Shown here: in pieces, positions 10,900-21,599 of the stretch
Position numbering within the stretch: position 1 is the stretch's first letter
Layout: each line of letters starts with the position of its first letter
DNA from: Calonectria ilicicola
Taxonomy: Eukaryota; Ascomycota; Sordariomycetes; Hypocreales; Nectriaceae
Assembly: GCA_020809705.1 (NCBI GenBank)
Contig: CP085825.1
Coordinates: forward strand, 1 to 64,000
Reading direction: 5' to 3'
DNA length: 64,000 bases
Translations under genes and position numbers: made by a program
The notes under the pieces: model-generated
Seen by the model: the letters and a program-made list of their open reading frames with translations, nothing else
Databases searched by the model: none
What the model was told of the DNA's origin: nothing

Positions 10900-11790
10900 A
10901 GAAAGAATTCTACTATTATTACTTCTTCTAGTAATACTAAGTTAATTATAAAATTATAGTAAATTAAGAAGAAACTTACAAATGTATAAATATAATTTAA
11001 AATAAAAAAAGCTAGAACTATTATAGTAGAAGGAAATAAAGGTAAAGATATTAGTGAAATTCTAAGGCCCTTGGTCTTAGAGCTCTTTCTAGGAAAAGCT
11101 GCTAATGTAGTCCTTTTCCTTACCTAAATGAAGGGATACTTCCGCTTCTTCTTAACCTAACTAGCAATTCCTAAAGCCTAAGTATTATATACTAAAATCC
11201 TTCTCTAAGGAGATGCAGGAGTATAGTTTGAACTTATTATAAGAGATTATCTGGAAAATAAGAATAATATTGATTAAAATAAAAAGATTTAAGAGATCTT
11301 TAAAGATTAGGAATATTTTAAAATTACTATTAAAGATAATTTTAATATAATTAATATAAAATAATAAACTATAAATTAATTATATAAATTTAAATAAATA
11401 AAATCCTATAGCTAGTATTTGGCTAAGTTTAAAAGAATTATAGCATAAATAGCCTAGGATGATGATATATTAATAGAACTCTATTATAGAGGCCTAAAAA
11501 GTAAAGTTAAGGATAAAATCTATAAGAAAGATTGGCTAGAAAAACTCTTAAAGTATATTAAAAGTACTATTAAAATCAATAAAAAATAATTTAATCAATA
11601 TAAAGAATATGCCTAAAATAATAAAAACCTATATATCCTAAATAAAAAAAACCTAGAATAAATAATAAAATATTATATATAAGACTTATTCAAGACCAAT
11701 AGAACTTAGTACTATCTAAGGATATAATAAAAGTAAGATTACTTACTTTAATTATAGAAAGAAAGAATATAAATCCTTTAAATACTACTC
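10900..11790 (+). pseudogene. A-2 gag with destroyed zinc knuckle
   Basis: Capsid/nucleocapsid polyprotein remnant. One + frame, with stops bridged, reads through EILRPLVLELFLGKAANVVL near 11060 and segments such as LIIRDYLENK near 11240 and ELYYRGLKSKVKDKIY near 11480, typical of fungal gypsy Gag. The zinc knuckle at 11744-11785 has the spacing C-x2-C-x4-H-x4-C, but all four ligands are Tyr: three TGT/TGC-to-TAT/TAC and one CAT-to-TAT. The start codon was not determined. Confidence 0.78.
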
Positions 11791-12790
11791 TTTAAAAATA
11801 GAAAATCAGTTTAAACCTATACTAGAAGAACAGAAATAACTTAATACTATAAAAACTTAATAGACCTTAGTACTAGAAGGAAAAGAGGATACTATAGGAA
11901 AAGTTATTCTTGCTATTATTAAGAAATATGAACTAATTACTATAATTAAGTAATATATAAAAAACTATAAGTTATATAAAATAAAACTTACTTTATAATA
12001 AGAAATTAATAAAATTATTTAAAAAGTATAGTCAATCTAATAAGAAGGATAGTCCTACCTTCCCTACAAATAGTTAGAATAAGCTAAGAAGATAGAAATC
12101 CTTATATCTATCCTAAATATATATACCAATAAAGCACCAATATAATAAGATATTTATACTTATAATAAAAATAGAAATAGGAAATGGACAATTAGTATTA
12201 AAAGAATGGCCTAATAAGTCAAGGAACCCTTATAAAATAGAAATAAAGTCTTTCTACTTATATAAAGCAAATAATAACTAGGAAAATACAACCCCCAACC
12301 TATCTAATATAAGGAGGATAATCCTAAACTAAATATAGTATATAAAGAATATAAGAACATCTTATAGATAAGCTACTATAATTATAATTACCTTTAATAT
12401 ATAGAATAAAAGCAGTATATAGTATACTTTCTCATTAAGGTAGAAGATATAGTTATCTACTATACCTATAAAAGATACTTTAATTAATATAAAGTAATAA
12501 AAAGAAATCCTTACTATTAGTTTACTATATTAGAACTAAATAAGCTTAAGTTCCTTGATTGTAGTAAGTTGCCCTAGAATGAATATTAAGATCTTAAATA
12601 TAATATCTATATAATAAATAAAGTAATAGCCTAGTATTGAATAAAATTAAAAAATAAATAGAGCCCCCTATAGAAGAGTAGTAGAAATAACTAGAGTAAT
12701 AACCCCTAAAGTTACTAAAAGAACTCCCTAAAAAAGCTTTATACTTTATAATTAAAAAGCAATCTTAATAATAATTAAAAATAAAAATAA
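11791..12790 (+). pseudogene. A-2 spacer between gag knuckle and protease (broken)
   Basis: About 1 kb that stays in a recognisable coding pattern (stops only at Gln-, Trp- or Arg-type codons) but matches no domain I know. Near 12335-12480 the frame reads stretches such as YKEYKNIL and YYNYNYL with many Tyr at regular spacing, as would arise from a Cys-rich motif by G-to-A change. The same region is present in A-1, A-3, A-4 and A-5. Function unknown. Confidence 0.5.
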
Positions 12791-12799
12791 GAATTAAAA

Positions 12800-15700
12800 G
12801 AAAATAATATAATATTATAGTAGATAGTAAAGCTAAATAAAATTATATTAATCCTTAAATAATTAACTAACTTTAATTACTATAGATAATAAAAGTTAAC
12901 CTATATAAAATTATTAATATAAAAGGAACCCCTTTTAGTTATAATAATAGTATTATAAATAAGAAGATTAATTATTTAAAAATCTTTATTAAAGAAAAGA
13001 ATTAAAAAATAATCTTTAATATTATTAATATTAAATAATATAATCTAGTTTTAGAATACCTATAATTATACTAATATAACTCTAATATCTACTAATATAC
13101 TAGCTAGATATAAATATCTAAAGAGTATAATATAATTAATAATATTTTTATAAAATATAATAAAAGATCTTAAACTCCTAGCCTTAACTAAGTAAAAGAT
13201 ATAAGTGAAGGAGAATCTTTACTATTTAAAGGAATAAAATATAAATATAAAAACGGTTAAAAAAGATAAAAATAATAAATAATTGCCTACTTTAGAATAT
13301 AATTCCAATAAATTAATAAAAGCTTTAAAGAAATAAAAGCTAAAGTAGAAATAGATAGACTATATAATATACCCTTATAGTACTAAATCTATAAAAAGCT
13401 CTTTATAGAAGAACTAGATACTAGATTACCTGAGTTTAATTAGTAAGATTACAAAATTATCCTTAAAGATAGATCTAATACCTAATTTTATTTTATTTAT
13501 AATCTTAATTAAATTAAGCTTAATATTTTAAAGGAATATATTTAAGATATACTTAAAAAGGGATATATCTATATTTTAAACTCCGAAGCTGATTATTTTA
13601 TTATATTTATACTTAAAAAAAATAGGAAGCTATATCTTATTGTAAACTACTAATAGCTTAATAATATTATTATTAAAGATTGTACTCTATTATTATTAAT
13701 TAATAAAATAAAGGATTACCTTTATAAAGCTAATATCTTTATTATATTAGATTTTAAAGGAGTATATAATCTTATTTATATTAAAGAAGGATATAAATAA
13801 AAAATTGCTTTTTAAATAAAATTTAAACTATTTAAATACTTAATTATATTTTTTAGATTTATAAATATATTAATATTATTCTAATAAATAATAACTAATA
13901 TATTACAAAAATATTTAAATATCTTTATTATTTACTACCTAGACAATATCCTCATTTTCTCCAAAAATAAAGAAGAATACAAAGAATATATCCATAAGAT
14001 CTTAAAAGCCCTCCAAGATACTAAACTTTTAATTAAATTAGAAAAAAGTAAATTCTATATTTAAAAAGTAGAATTTCTAAGATATATTATTAGCCCTAAT
14101 GAAATTCATATAAATCTAAAGAAAGTTATTATAATAAAAGATTGAAAGAAATCTATTAATATAAAGGAAGTATAAGCCTTCCTAGGATTTACTAACTATT
14201 ACTAAAGATTTATTAAGGGATTTAATAAAATCATCTTAGGCATAATAGAACTAATTAAAAAAGGAATTATCTTTTGATAGGGAAATAAAGTATAATAATT
14301 ATTTAAAGTTATAAGAAATATTATTTTAGAAGAACCTATTCTTACAATATTCAACCCTAATAAGCCTATAAAGCTAGAAATCAATATATTAGACTTTACC
14401 TTAAGAGCCTAGATCAGATAATAAGATAAATAAGAAAACCTACATTCTATAGTATTCTACTTATATAAGCTATATAGCCCTAAGCTAAATTACTTTATCT
14501 ATAATAAAGAATTCCTTACTATTATTAATACTTTTAAAGAATTTTAATAATATCTTTTAAAAAGTAATTATAAAATTATAATATATACTAATTATAAAAA
14601 TATTATCTACTTTACAATCACTTAAAAACTTAATAAAAAGTAATTATAATATATAAAATACTTATTTAAATTTAATTATTAAATTATTTATATTAAAAGA
14701 ACTAAAAATAACCATACCAATACAATTAGCTACTAATTTAACTATAATATAAAAAAACTAAAAATATAGAAAAAACTATTAATCTACAATACTAATAGAG
14801 AACTAGAATAAGCCCCAATCAATAAAATAATAATAAAAACAAAGAAAATAATTACCATTATAAGAATAAAAAGATTACTATATATAACTAGAACCACTAT
14901 TATAAAAATACCAATATAATAAGTAGAATAAGGTAATCCATTACTAAGGAAAATTAAAAAATATAATCTAGTACTTCTAGAAGAAGAAAAAACAAATTAC
15001 CTACAAGTACTAGAGGAATATCAAATGGAGTTAATAAAGGACATTCACAAATATCCCTTATATAGCCATAAAGGTATTAATAAAACCTTTAAATAAGTTA
15101 AATAGACGTTTTTCTTTAGCAAGATAAAAAGAAAGTTGAATAAGTATATAAGGAATATAGTCTATATTAACACTTTAAAAAACCAAGATATAAACTATAT
15201 AGATTATTATAATTATCTTTTATTATATAATAACTATAGGACTTAATTATAATAGACTTTATTACTAATCTTCTTTTATTAGTAAATTCTATTATAAAAG
15301 TATATTATAATAATATTTTTATTATTATTAATTACTTTATAAAAGTAATATATTATCTCCTTTATAATAAAGTAATAAAAGAAGAACAATTTACTTACCT
15401 TTTCTTTTAAAATATAATTATTATACACAGACTACCAACCAAAATTATTTTAAATAAAGAATAACTATTTATATCTAAGTTTTAGTAAAGCCTAATGTCC
15501 TTAATAAGATTAAATTACAAGCTAAGTATAGCCTTCCACCCCTAAATAGATAGGTAAATCAAATACTAAAACTAGGAAATTAAATAATATTTATAATACT
15601 ATATTAATTATAAGCAAACCAATTAAGTAAAAAAATTATTTATTATACAATTAATATATAATATATCTTATAATTATAATATTAAGATAATACTAGTAAA

Positions 15701-16270
15701 AGCTAATTTTAGCTTTATACTAGACACTTATTAAGCCCTTTTAAAAGGTATAATTTAAGTAAAAGCTATAATTAAGTTAGATAATCTAAAAAAATTATAT
15801 AAAAAAATAAAAATAGAACTTAAGTTTATTTATAATATAATAAAAAGATATTATAATCTAAAAAGATTAAAAAGACTATCCTTCTTAAAGGGAGATATAG
15901 TCTACTTAATAATAAAAAATCTTATAATAAAAAGATAAAATAAAAAAATTAACTTTATATAGATTGGATTATATTTAATTAAAAGAAAAATATCAGAAAA
16001 TAACTATAAGCTCGACCTCTTAGATAATATTAAGATTTACCTTATCTTCTATATTTTATTACTAGAATCTAGCAATAATATCTAGGTAAATATAAGATCT
16101 AAATATAAACCCTAAATAAAAAATCTAGAAGACTAATAGAAAGTTAAGAAAATATTATAAAAAAAAAGGAAGATAGAAAATTTAAAATTAAATAAAAAGG
16201 CTATAAAAAAATAATCTAGGAATCTATTAAATACCTTATATATTATTTAAAGATACTAGAAGTATTCCTT
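12800..16270 (+). pseudogene. A-2 pol: protease, RT, RNase H, integrase, chromodomain (broken)
   Basis: Polyprotein remnant. Protease active site at 12823-12831 reads DSK (usual DSG). RT spans about 13380-14250 with box YLDN at 13936-13947; the second catalytic Asp is Asn, from TpG-to-TpA on GATGAT. RNase H at about 14330-14760 starts LEIN where LETD is usual. Integrase at about 15020-15780 carries the His-Cys finger region (DIHKYPLYSHKGI near 15040) and the catalytic core. The chromodomain at about 16130-16267 keeps the frame KGYKKI and KYLIYYLKILEVF, with both Trp codons now stops. Chromodomains bind histone marks and steer integration. Confidence 0.85.
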
Positions 16271-16274
16271 TAAT

Positions 16275-16560
16275 AAACAAGAAAAAGGGATTAATATTAA
16301 TAATATATAATATTAATACCACCTCTGAAGAAGGGCCTTCCTCTACTACAATCTTAGCCTTCACTGCCTCCATTACTCTAATATCTTACTCTTTTAGATT
16401 ATCCTTTAACTTCTTTAAGTATTTTAATTTAACAAATACTATTATTATTTAAAACTAGGTCTTTAAAATAATCTTTTAAGAAGTTTTTAAAGAAGTATAT
16501 AATAAGTTTAATTTACTTTACATTTTTAAATATTACTAATATAACTTTTTTTTTCTTTAA
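16275..16560 (-). pseudogene. Antisense ORF of A-2 (broken)
   Basis: Counterpart of the A-1 antisense ORF, on the strand opposite gag-pol between chromodomain and 3' LTR. The minus-strand frame reads KLKYLKKLKDNLKE, a stop, then DIRVMEAVKAKIVVEEGP. Its best conserved part is the tail EAVKAKIVVEEGP, which differs from A-1 and A-5 mainly by changes explainable as RIP. No family recognised. Confidence 0.55.
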
Positions 16561-16955
16561 TAATATAAAGAACTACCACTATTAGTATATTAAGCTAGCT
16601 AAATAAGGAATAATAAAAATATATATAAATTATACTTTTTATATTTATATAATTATAACTTTTATAACTTTAAATATATTTAGAATAATAAATTAAACCT
16701 TTATCTATTATATAGAAAAGGCTAGTATTTATATAATATATATAAGCTATAATAGATATTTTAAAAAGATTAATATAATTAATAAGACCTTCGATTTTAT
16801 AATTCTTATAAATAGAAGATACTTTTACTACCCTACTTAATATAATATTAATATAATAAAATAATTATAAGTCTAAGTTTAAATAATATATATAAAAAAC
16901 CACTATAACCTATTATACTAGCCTTAAGAATAAGATTAATAAAGGGAAGATATTA
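16561..16955 (+). other. A-2 3' non-coding region and polypurine tract
   Basis: AT-rich sequence with no recognisable frame apart from the end of the antisense ORF. A purine-rich run AAAGGGAAGA ends a few bases before the 3' LTR (about 16941-16950) and is the likely plus-strand primer. Confidence 0.5.
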
Positions 16956-17346
16956 TATTACAATCTATATTATACCTAGGGCAATCTAGAATAATAGAAT
17001 GCCATATTTTATAAGAAATTAGCTACCCTATAATTACATATAATCAATTAAATAAAAAGTAATAAAAATAATTATTATAATAAGTATAAAAAGTATTATA
17101 CCTAGTATATCAAGCACACCATATATACTAAAATAGAATAGTAGTATATAGATAGATTAGATCTTATTATAAGGAATGGAACTAATTAGCTTTTAATATA
17201 ATTTAGTTATCTTAATTACAATTAACTATTACCTAACATAATACTTCCATTGCTCTATTTTACCATAATACACCTAACCATCCTGCCAACAATAAACCCT
17301 TCATTCTGATTGGTTCATCAAGTTAGGAATTGACCAGACCGTTACA
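16956..17346 (+). repeat. A-2 3' LTR
   Basis: 391 bp from TATTACAATC to GACCGTTACA, mate of 10450-10840. Its U5 half (17220-17346) is much less AT-shifted than its U3 half, so RIP has hit the two halves unevenly. Followed by the TSD ATAGT at 17347-17351. Confidence 0.92.
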
Positions 17347-17351
17347 ATAGT

Positions 17352-18064
17352 ACTTTTAATATATTTTAAGAGTTTCTTTAGCTAGTTTTCTTTATAGATT
17401 TTATTCTTGACTTTGCTTTTTAAGCTTTTATAGTAGAGTTCTATTAATGTATTATTATCCTAGGCTATTTGTGCTGTGATTCTTTTGAACTTGGCTGAAT
17501 ATTGGCTATAGGATTTTGTTTGTTTAAGTTTATATAATTGGTTTATAGCTTATTATTTTATATTAATTATGCTAAAATTGTCTTTAATAGTAGTTTCAAA
17601 ATGTTCCTAGTCTCTAAAGATCTTTTGGGTCTCTTTATTTTAGTTGGTGTTGTTCTTATTTTCTAGATAGTCTCTTATAATAGGTTTAAACTATACTTCT
17701 GTGTTCTTTTAGAGGAGGGTTTTAGTGTATAGTACCTAGGCTTTAGGGGTTATAAGTTATATTAGGAAAAAGTAGAAGTATTCTTTTATTAGGTGAGGAA
17801 GAGGACTATATTGGCAGCCTTTTCTAGAAAGGGCTCTGGGACTGGGGGTCTTAGAATTTTACTAATATCTTTACCCTTGTTTCCTTTAATTGTGGTGGTT
17901 CTGGCTTTTTCTGCTTTAAGTTGTGCTTATGTATTTGTGAGTTTTTTTTTGATTTATTATAGTTCTATAGTTAACTTAGTGTTGCTAGGAGGAGTAATAG
18001 TAGTAAGGTTCTTTCTAGATATTATTATTATTTAATTATTAATATAGGTAATTAATTAAATAAA
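17352..18064 (-). pseudogene. A-1 gag N-terminal part (broken)
   Basis: Minus-strand gag continuing from 10444 after the A-2 insertion. The sequence at 17352-17450 is the reverse complement of A-2 gag near 11500-11570, proving the join. Toward the right it runs to the gag start region near 18035. The A-1 primer binding site (18065-18075) comes next. An apparent + strand frame at 17793-18035 is only the antisense of this gag. Confidence 0.8.
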
Positions 18065-18465
18065 AGCTTTTAATATATAATAGTCTAATTAATTTCTAAT
18101 TTAATAAATTAATTAAAATAAAAGATTTATTATTAATAGAATAATTAAGTATATTATAATAAATAAAATAATAGAAATATTATATTAAGTAATAGTTAAT
18201 TATAATTAAGGTAATTAAATTATATTAAAAGTTAATTAATTCTATTCCTTATAGTAGGATTTAATCTATTTATATATTATTATTCTATTTTAATATATAT
18301 AGTATACTTGGTATGCTAAGTATAATACTTTTTATACTTATTATAATAATTACCTTTATTGCTTCTTATTTAATTGGTTATATATAATTATAAGGTAATT
18401 GGTTTCTTATAGGGTATGGCATTCTACTATCCTAGACCGCCCTGGGTATGATATGGGTTGTAACA
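18065..18465 (-). repeat. A-1 5' LTR (18076-18465) and primer site (18065-18075)
   Basis: Right-hand 390-bp LTR in minus orientation, ending GGGTTGTAACA at 18465 on the + strand. The adjacent 11 bases are the reverse complement of TATTAAAAGCT, the self-priming site of the family. GCTAT follows at 18466-18470. Confidence 0.9.
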
Positions 18466-19343
18466 GCTATTATAAAGGAGCTTGAATTCTATAGAAAATT
18501 AATATAATAGTTATTATACTATTAAATAAAAATTATTAGAATCTAAATATAGAAGCATTAAAAGTATTTAATTAGAATAATAAGAAAACTATATATATAT
18601 TTTTATTAGAATATAAGTAGGATAGTAATATATATATAAGTAAGGAGGAAGCTCTTATAGCTTATAGCTATAGTGATGATAGTAAGATGAAGGTTCTGGG
18701 GATATTTATATTTATTCCTAGAATACTTATTATAATAACTATTAATAAGTATATTAGGCTTAAGCTTGTAAATAGTACTATATATAATATAGTAGATATT
18801 ATTATTAATAGTAAATATTCTAGCTATTATATTTCTAAAGATATAGTACTTTACTTTAGACTACCCATAGATATTATTCTAGCATCCAATACAACTATAG
18901 ATCTTAAGATTAATAATATATTAATAAGAATAATATTATTAAGGTTAAAGATAAAGATAATAAAGCTATTAGAACTTAGATTATGGTAAAAATATAAGCT
19001 ATTAAGAAGGGCACTACCTTACATACTGGCCTTTATATGCACAAACTATAAAGTTCAAGGGAAGATATTGCAATAAGTGGTTTTAGAATTATAAGGGATA
19101 AAGCCTATAAGTGTAAATGGGTAGATTATTTTTTCTAAATGTAGTGCTTATAGCCTGTATATACAGCTGTTATATTGCTATACCTTTGATAGTATAATGC
19201 TTCTGTCTCTAGCGCGAGAAATAGATATTGTTAGTAATTGGATCCCTAAGAATATAAGGAATATGGAGCTAAGACTTAAAGAGCTTAATAATAAGACAAT
19301 TGAGGAAGCACTAGTATGGCTGAACGAGTTAGAGGTATTTTAA
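18466..19343 (+). pseudogene. RepHel PIF1-like helicase, C-terminal half (broken)
   Basis: Continuation of the Helitron helicase after the A-1 insertion. A run of 100 open codons at 18687-18989 starts inside the domain at GIFIFIPRIL and includes LVNSTIYNIVDII, the usual LVNG region. Motif V/VI near 19006-19090 reads ALPYILAFICTNYKVQGKIL, expected to contain CTDYKVQGRTL. After it comes SLYIQLLYCYTFDSIMLLSL (usual YVQLSRC) and a C-terminus ending LNELEVF with TAA at 19341-19343. RIP density falls toward the 3' end. The open stretch is a fragment and does not have its own start. Confidence 0.88.
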
Positions 19344-20134
19344 TTAGGCAGATTTCCAATACAAAGAATTATATCACACTCACAAGATGGTCTCAACAGC
19401 CTAGCCTAGCAGCCGGGCCTCTTAGGGCCCGGCCGGACCTTGACTACAAAGCCTTGATGCCCTCGATGGCATAGTCTAGTACTTATAGTAACAGCTAGAT
19501 AGCTCTTGCTGCAACCGGCCCCAAATAGTCATACAAATCAGGATAAATGCCTAGATGAAGGATCTAGCTACTACAGACCTATCCCAACGCGGCTGCAAGC
19601 AACATCCGTATGCGGTGGTCACCGTAGCTAGCTTTGGATAGTCTCAACCTAAAAGAAACTCCCCTCGGCCGACCGGAACAGCTAGTTACAACAGCAGCTA
19701 TAAGAGACCTAGATAGACCCTTCAATTGACAAGACAAGAGCTTCCAAATGTAACCCTGTGGCCTCTATAGCTAGTGATAAATTGTGATGGATGATTACGA
19801 AAGGGTTTTACATTATAAATTCAGTCAATCCGGTTAATATTCAGCTATTAGTAAGCAAAGTCTTGAATCTAAAAAAAAGTAAAGCCAATAAAAGGGCAAA
19901 AAAGAAAATAAAACAAGAAGAAACATAACGAATAAAAATCGTATATTGAGGAAAGCATCAAGCTAACCAGAGGCAGTAAAAGCCTCTACCGAAGCCAATT
20001 AACAGCTAAGAAATATAGAAGGTAGGGCTAATAGACTGTTAAAGCTTGTGCCGCCAATCAGAAGCCGGGGGTCAGGGGGCAAGCAGCATAAGACTCGGTT
20101 TCGTTCCTCACCGAGCATTATGGTAGCATAGATT
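19344..20134. other. Higher-GC region without recognisable gene
   Basis: After the helicase stop the base composition shifts abruptly to host-like. No frame with a family I recognise was found on either strand. It holds a strong GC hairpin (19412-19433), a run of A-rich sequence (19871-19950), and the 3' flank of the broken host ORF that ends at 20135. The right end of the Helitron should lie in its first few hundred bases. Confidence 0.6.
19412..19433. other. GC-rich hairpin, candidate Helitron 3' terminal structure
   Basis: GCCGGGCC and GGCCCGGC form a perfect 8-bp stem around the 6-base loop TCTTAG, 69 bp after the RepHel stop codon. Helitrons carry a short GC hairpin about 10 bases before a CTRR end. 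No CTRR was seen at the proper distance downstream, so the assignment is tentative; a simple terminator-like hairpin is the alternative. Confidence 0.4.
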
Positions 20135-20283
20135 TTAATTAACCCCACAGCCTCGCAAGCAAGGATAATGAAAGTCAAGCACACATTGGCGTTGCCCAGC
20201 AGGGTTAACCGAGTGGCACTGACAGCAGATCCAGCCTTGAGCGATCAAGGTAAAATTAATATAACAATCATCCGACCAATATA
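20135..20283 (-). pseudogene. Host-like zinc-binding ORF, 3' part, split by the hAT
   Basis: Minus-strand C-terminal part of a small reading frame. From the hAT insertion point it reads VYWSDDCYINF, then GWICCQCHSVNP, and later HYPCLRGC, with a TAA stop at 20135-20137. The pattern W-x-C-x2-C...N...C...H-x2-C-x2-C resembles small zinc-binding domains; the exact family is not recognised. The upstream part is at 58659-58839. Codon use is balanced and no RIP stops are seen, unlike every transposon frame around. A GTG-started frame overlapping in another register (19999-20184) is judged spurious. Confidence 0.6.
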
Positions 20284-20291
20284 CTGAGTTG
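20284..20291. repeat. TSD of the hAT, left copy (CTGAGTTG)
   Basis: Perfect 8-bp duplication, again at 58659-58666. Eight bases is the hallmark length for hAT transposases. Confidence 0.93.
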
Positions 20292-20410
20292 CAGCGCTGC
20301 GGTCAATTCAAATCGCCTCAATTTAATTCAAATTAATTCAATTCAAATCGAGAAAACGATTGTTCAATTCAATTCAAATATAATGATCAATTTGATTGAA
20401 TTGATTGAGT
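20292..20410 (+). repeat. hAT left terminal inverted repeat and subterminal repeats
   Basis: The 23-bp TIR is followed by many copies of AATTCAAAT or ATTCAATT in both orientations up to about 20405. The right end (58545-58658) has the same words. Subterminal repeats like these bind the transposase in hAT elements; binding here is inference. Confidence 0.85.
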
Positions 20411-21156
20411 TGGATATAGGGTATTTAATGTAGATGTGTGATTTTTTGGCTAAGTTTTGGTGTCTTTGATGTGGTTTACCCGGAGGAATTTTCTACTTAG
20501 TTATCGCCTAAAGCGGTATAGCTCAAGTTATATGATTGGTTATATAACCATGATTTTTCAATTATAAAGGAATTCTTATTAACCTTATCTTTTCCTATAT
20601 ATTATATATAAAACTACCCTCCATAATACCACAAAATACAGCTATTTTTATCTATTATATTATTATATTTTTATTTATAATATTTAGAATTGTTATATTA
20701 GTTATTTTCTAGCCTCTTTGATCACTGCTAAGTCTATATTATAGAGAAAAGGCCTAGTATGTCTATATCTTTCTTATTATAAAGTATAATAGTTAATTAA
20801 GGAATGAGAGGTTAGTAAAATAATCTTTATAATTATTAAAATGTATAATAAATATAAAGATAATAATATTTTTATATTTGATTTTTTTTCTTATAATCTG
20901 ATACCTTTAATACCATTAGTAATCTTATCCCTAGCCCTAATCTCAACCTCAACCCCAACCCTGACCTTAATCTTGTTTTTCTTTTGAACTTAATTAAAGG
21001 TATAATCTGTAACTATATAACTTGAAGATTTCAACCTTAAAGATACTTGAAGTCTAACTATTCAAACCCTTCCTTAAATACGATTTGCACATAAGAGATA
21101 TTTCCTTTATTCCTGGCTGCACCGGCGCTATAAGCTACAATCCTTTATTATTAAGT
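20411..21156 (+). other. hAT 5' region, no clear coding sequence
   Basis: AT-rich 5' part of the transposon before the A-3 insertion. No domain was recognised; the N-terminal part of the transposase, possibly with introns, should lie in its last few hundred bases. It contains a run of seven telomere-like hexamers at 20929-20970. Confidence 0.5.
20929..20970 (+). repeat. Seven degenerate CCCTAA-like hexamers
   Basis: Read in steps of six: CCCTAG, CCCTAA, TCTCAA, CCTCAA, CCCCAA, CCCTGA, CCTTAA. The phase is kept over 42 bases. Either a worn telomere-type repeat, or a coding repeat, since one frame gives alternating Asn-Leu and Asn-Pro. Confidence 0.5.
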
Positions 21157-21161
21157 ACAGC
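21157..21161. repeat. TSD of A-3, left copy (ACAGC)
   Basis: ACAGC precedes A-3; ATAGC follows it at 29510-29514. The single difference is C-to-T in a CpA, as RIP would produce. Confidence 0.7.
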
Positions 21162-21560
21162 TGTTATGACCCAAACACCCAAAGGCGGTAACCACGGGCA
21201 GAACCCTAATCAATTATAACAAAACTACCCTGGACCCACATAACCAGCTAATAAGAGTAAAGTTGAACGGCCCCCATTTAATATCACCGAAGATCATAAT
21301 AAACATTATTAAACTGACTTTATTTAATTATTATAATAATAAAGCCTTAGATATAGTAGTATATAAATAGATTAGATCCTACTATAAGGAATGGAATTGA
21401 TTAGCTTTTAATATAATTTGGTTACCTTAATTATAATTGACTATTATTTAATATAATATTTTTATTATTTTATTTATTATAATATGCTTAATTATCCTAT
21501 TAATAATAAATCTTTTATTTTAATTAGTTTATTAAGTTAGGAATTGATTAGATTGTTATA
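21162..21560 (+). repeat. A-3 5' LTR and TATA box
   Basis: 399 bp. TATA-like GTATATAAATAG lies near 21360-21371, and AGCTTTTAATA (21403-21413) pairs with the primer site TATTGAAAGCT at 21561-21571 (one G-U pair in RNA). Least RIP-damaged U3 of its type, best preserved in its first 150 bp. Confidence 0.9.
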
Positions 21561-21599
21561 TATTGAAAGCTCTTATTTAATTAATTATTTATATTAATA

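Larger units (their letters stand above)
10450..17346 (+). mobile_element. Ty3/gypsy chromovirus A-2, complete but RIP-mutated
   Basis: Full-length family A element of 6897 bp inserted into A-1 gag. Its two 391-bp LTRs begin TGTTACGACCC (left) and TATTACAATC (right, G-to-A) and end in GTTATA and GTTACA. Internal order on the + strand is primer binding site, gag with zinc knuckle, Cys-rich spacer, protease, RT, RNase H, integrase, chromodomain, antisense ORF, 3' LTR. Since it interrupts A-1, it is younger than A-1. It is unbroken by later insertions and so is one of the clearest reference copies for the family. Confidence 0.95.
4675..18465 (-). mobile_element. Ty3/gypsy chromovirus A-1, minus strand, interrupted by A-2
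   Basis: LTR retrotransposon of family A, inserted in the Helitron helicase. Its 390-bp LTRs (4675-5064 and 18076-18465) are in minus orientation and flanked by GCTAT. Removing nested A-2 and its TSD leaves 6889 bp, matching the other family A copies. On the minus strand the order is 5' LTR (right), gag, Cys-rich spacer, protease, RT, RNase H, integrase, chromodomain, then 3' LTR (left). Dense RIP leaves no open frame. Confidence 0.93.

Noticed and set aside
14202..14384. 60-codon minus ORF in A-2, and similar ones at 45999-46184
   Set aside because: Antisense to RT/RNase H and integrase of + strand elements; no own features.
17793..18035. 80-codon + strand ORF, with a similar one at 41817-42059 on the minus strand
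   Set aside because: Both are the antisense of family A gag N-terminal coding sequence in A-1 and A-5. Their likeness follows from homology of the sense strand; the sense frame fits known Gag.
19999..20184. 61-codon minus-strand ORF
   Set aside because: Overlaps the last part of the split host ORF in another register, starts at GTG, and shows no domain; the hAT-split frame explains the region better.
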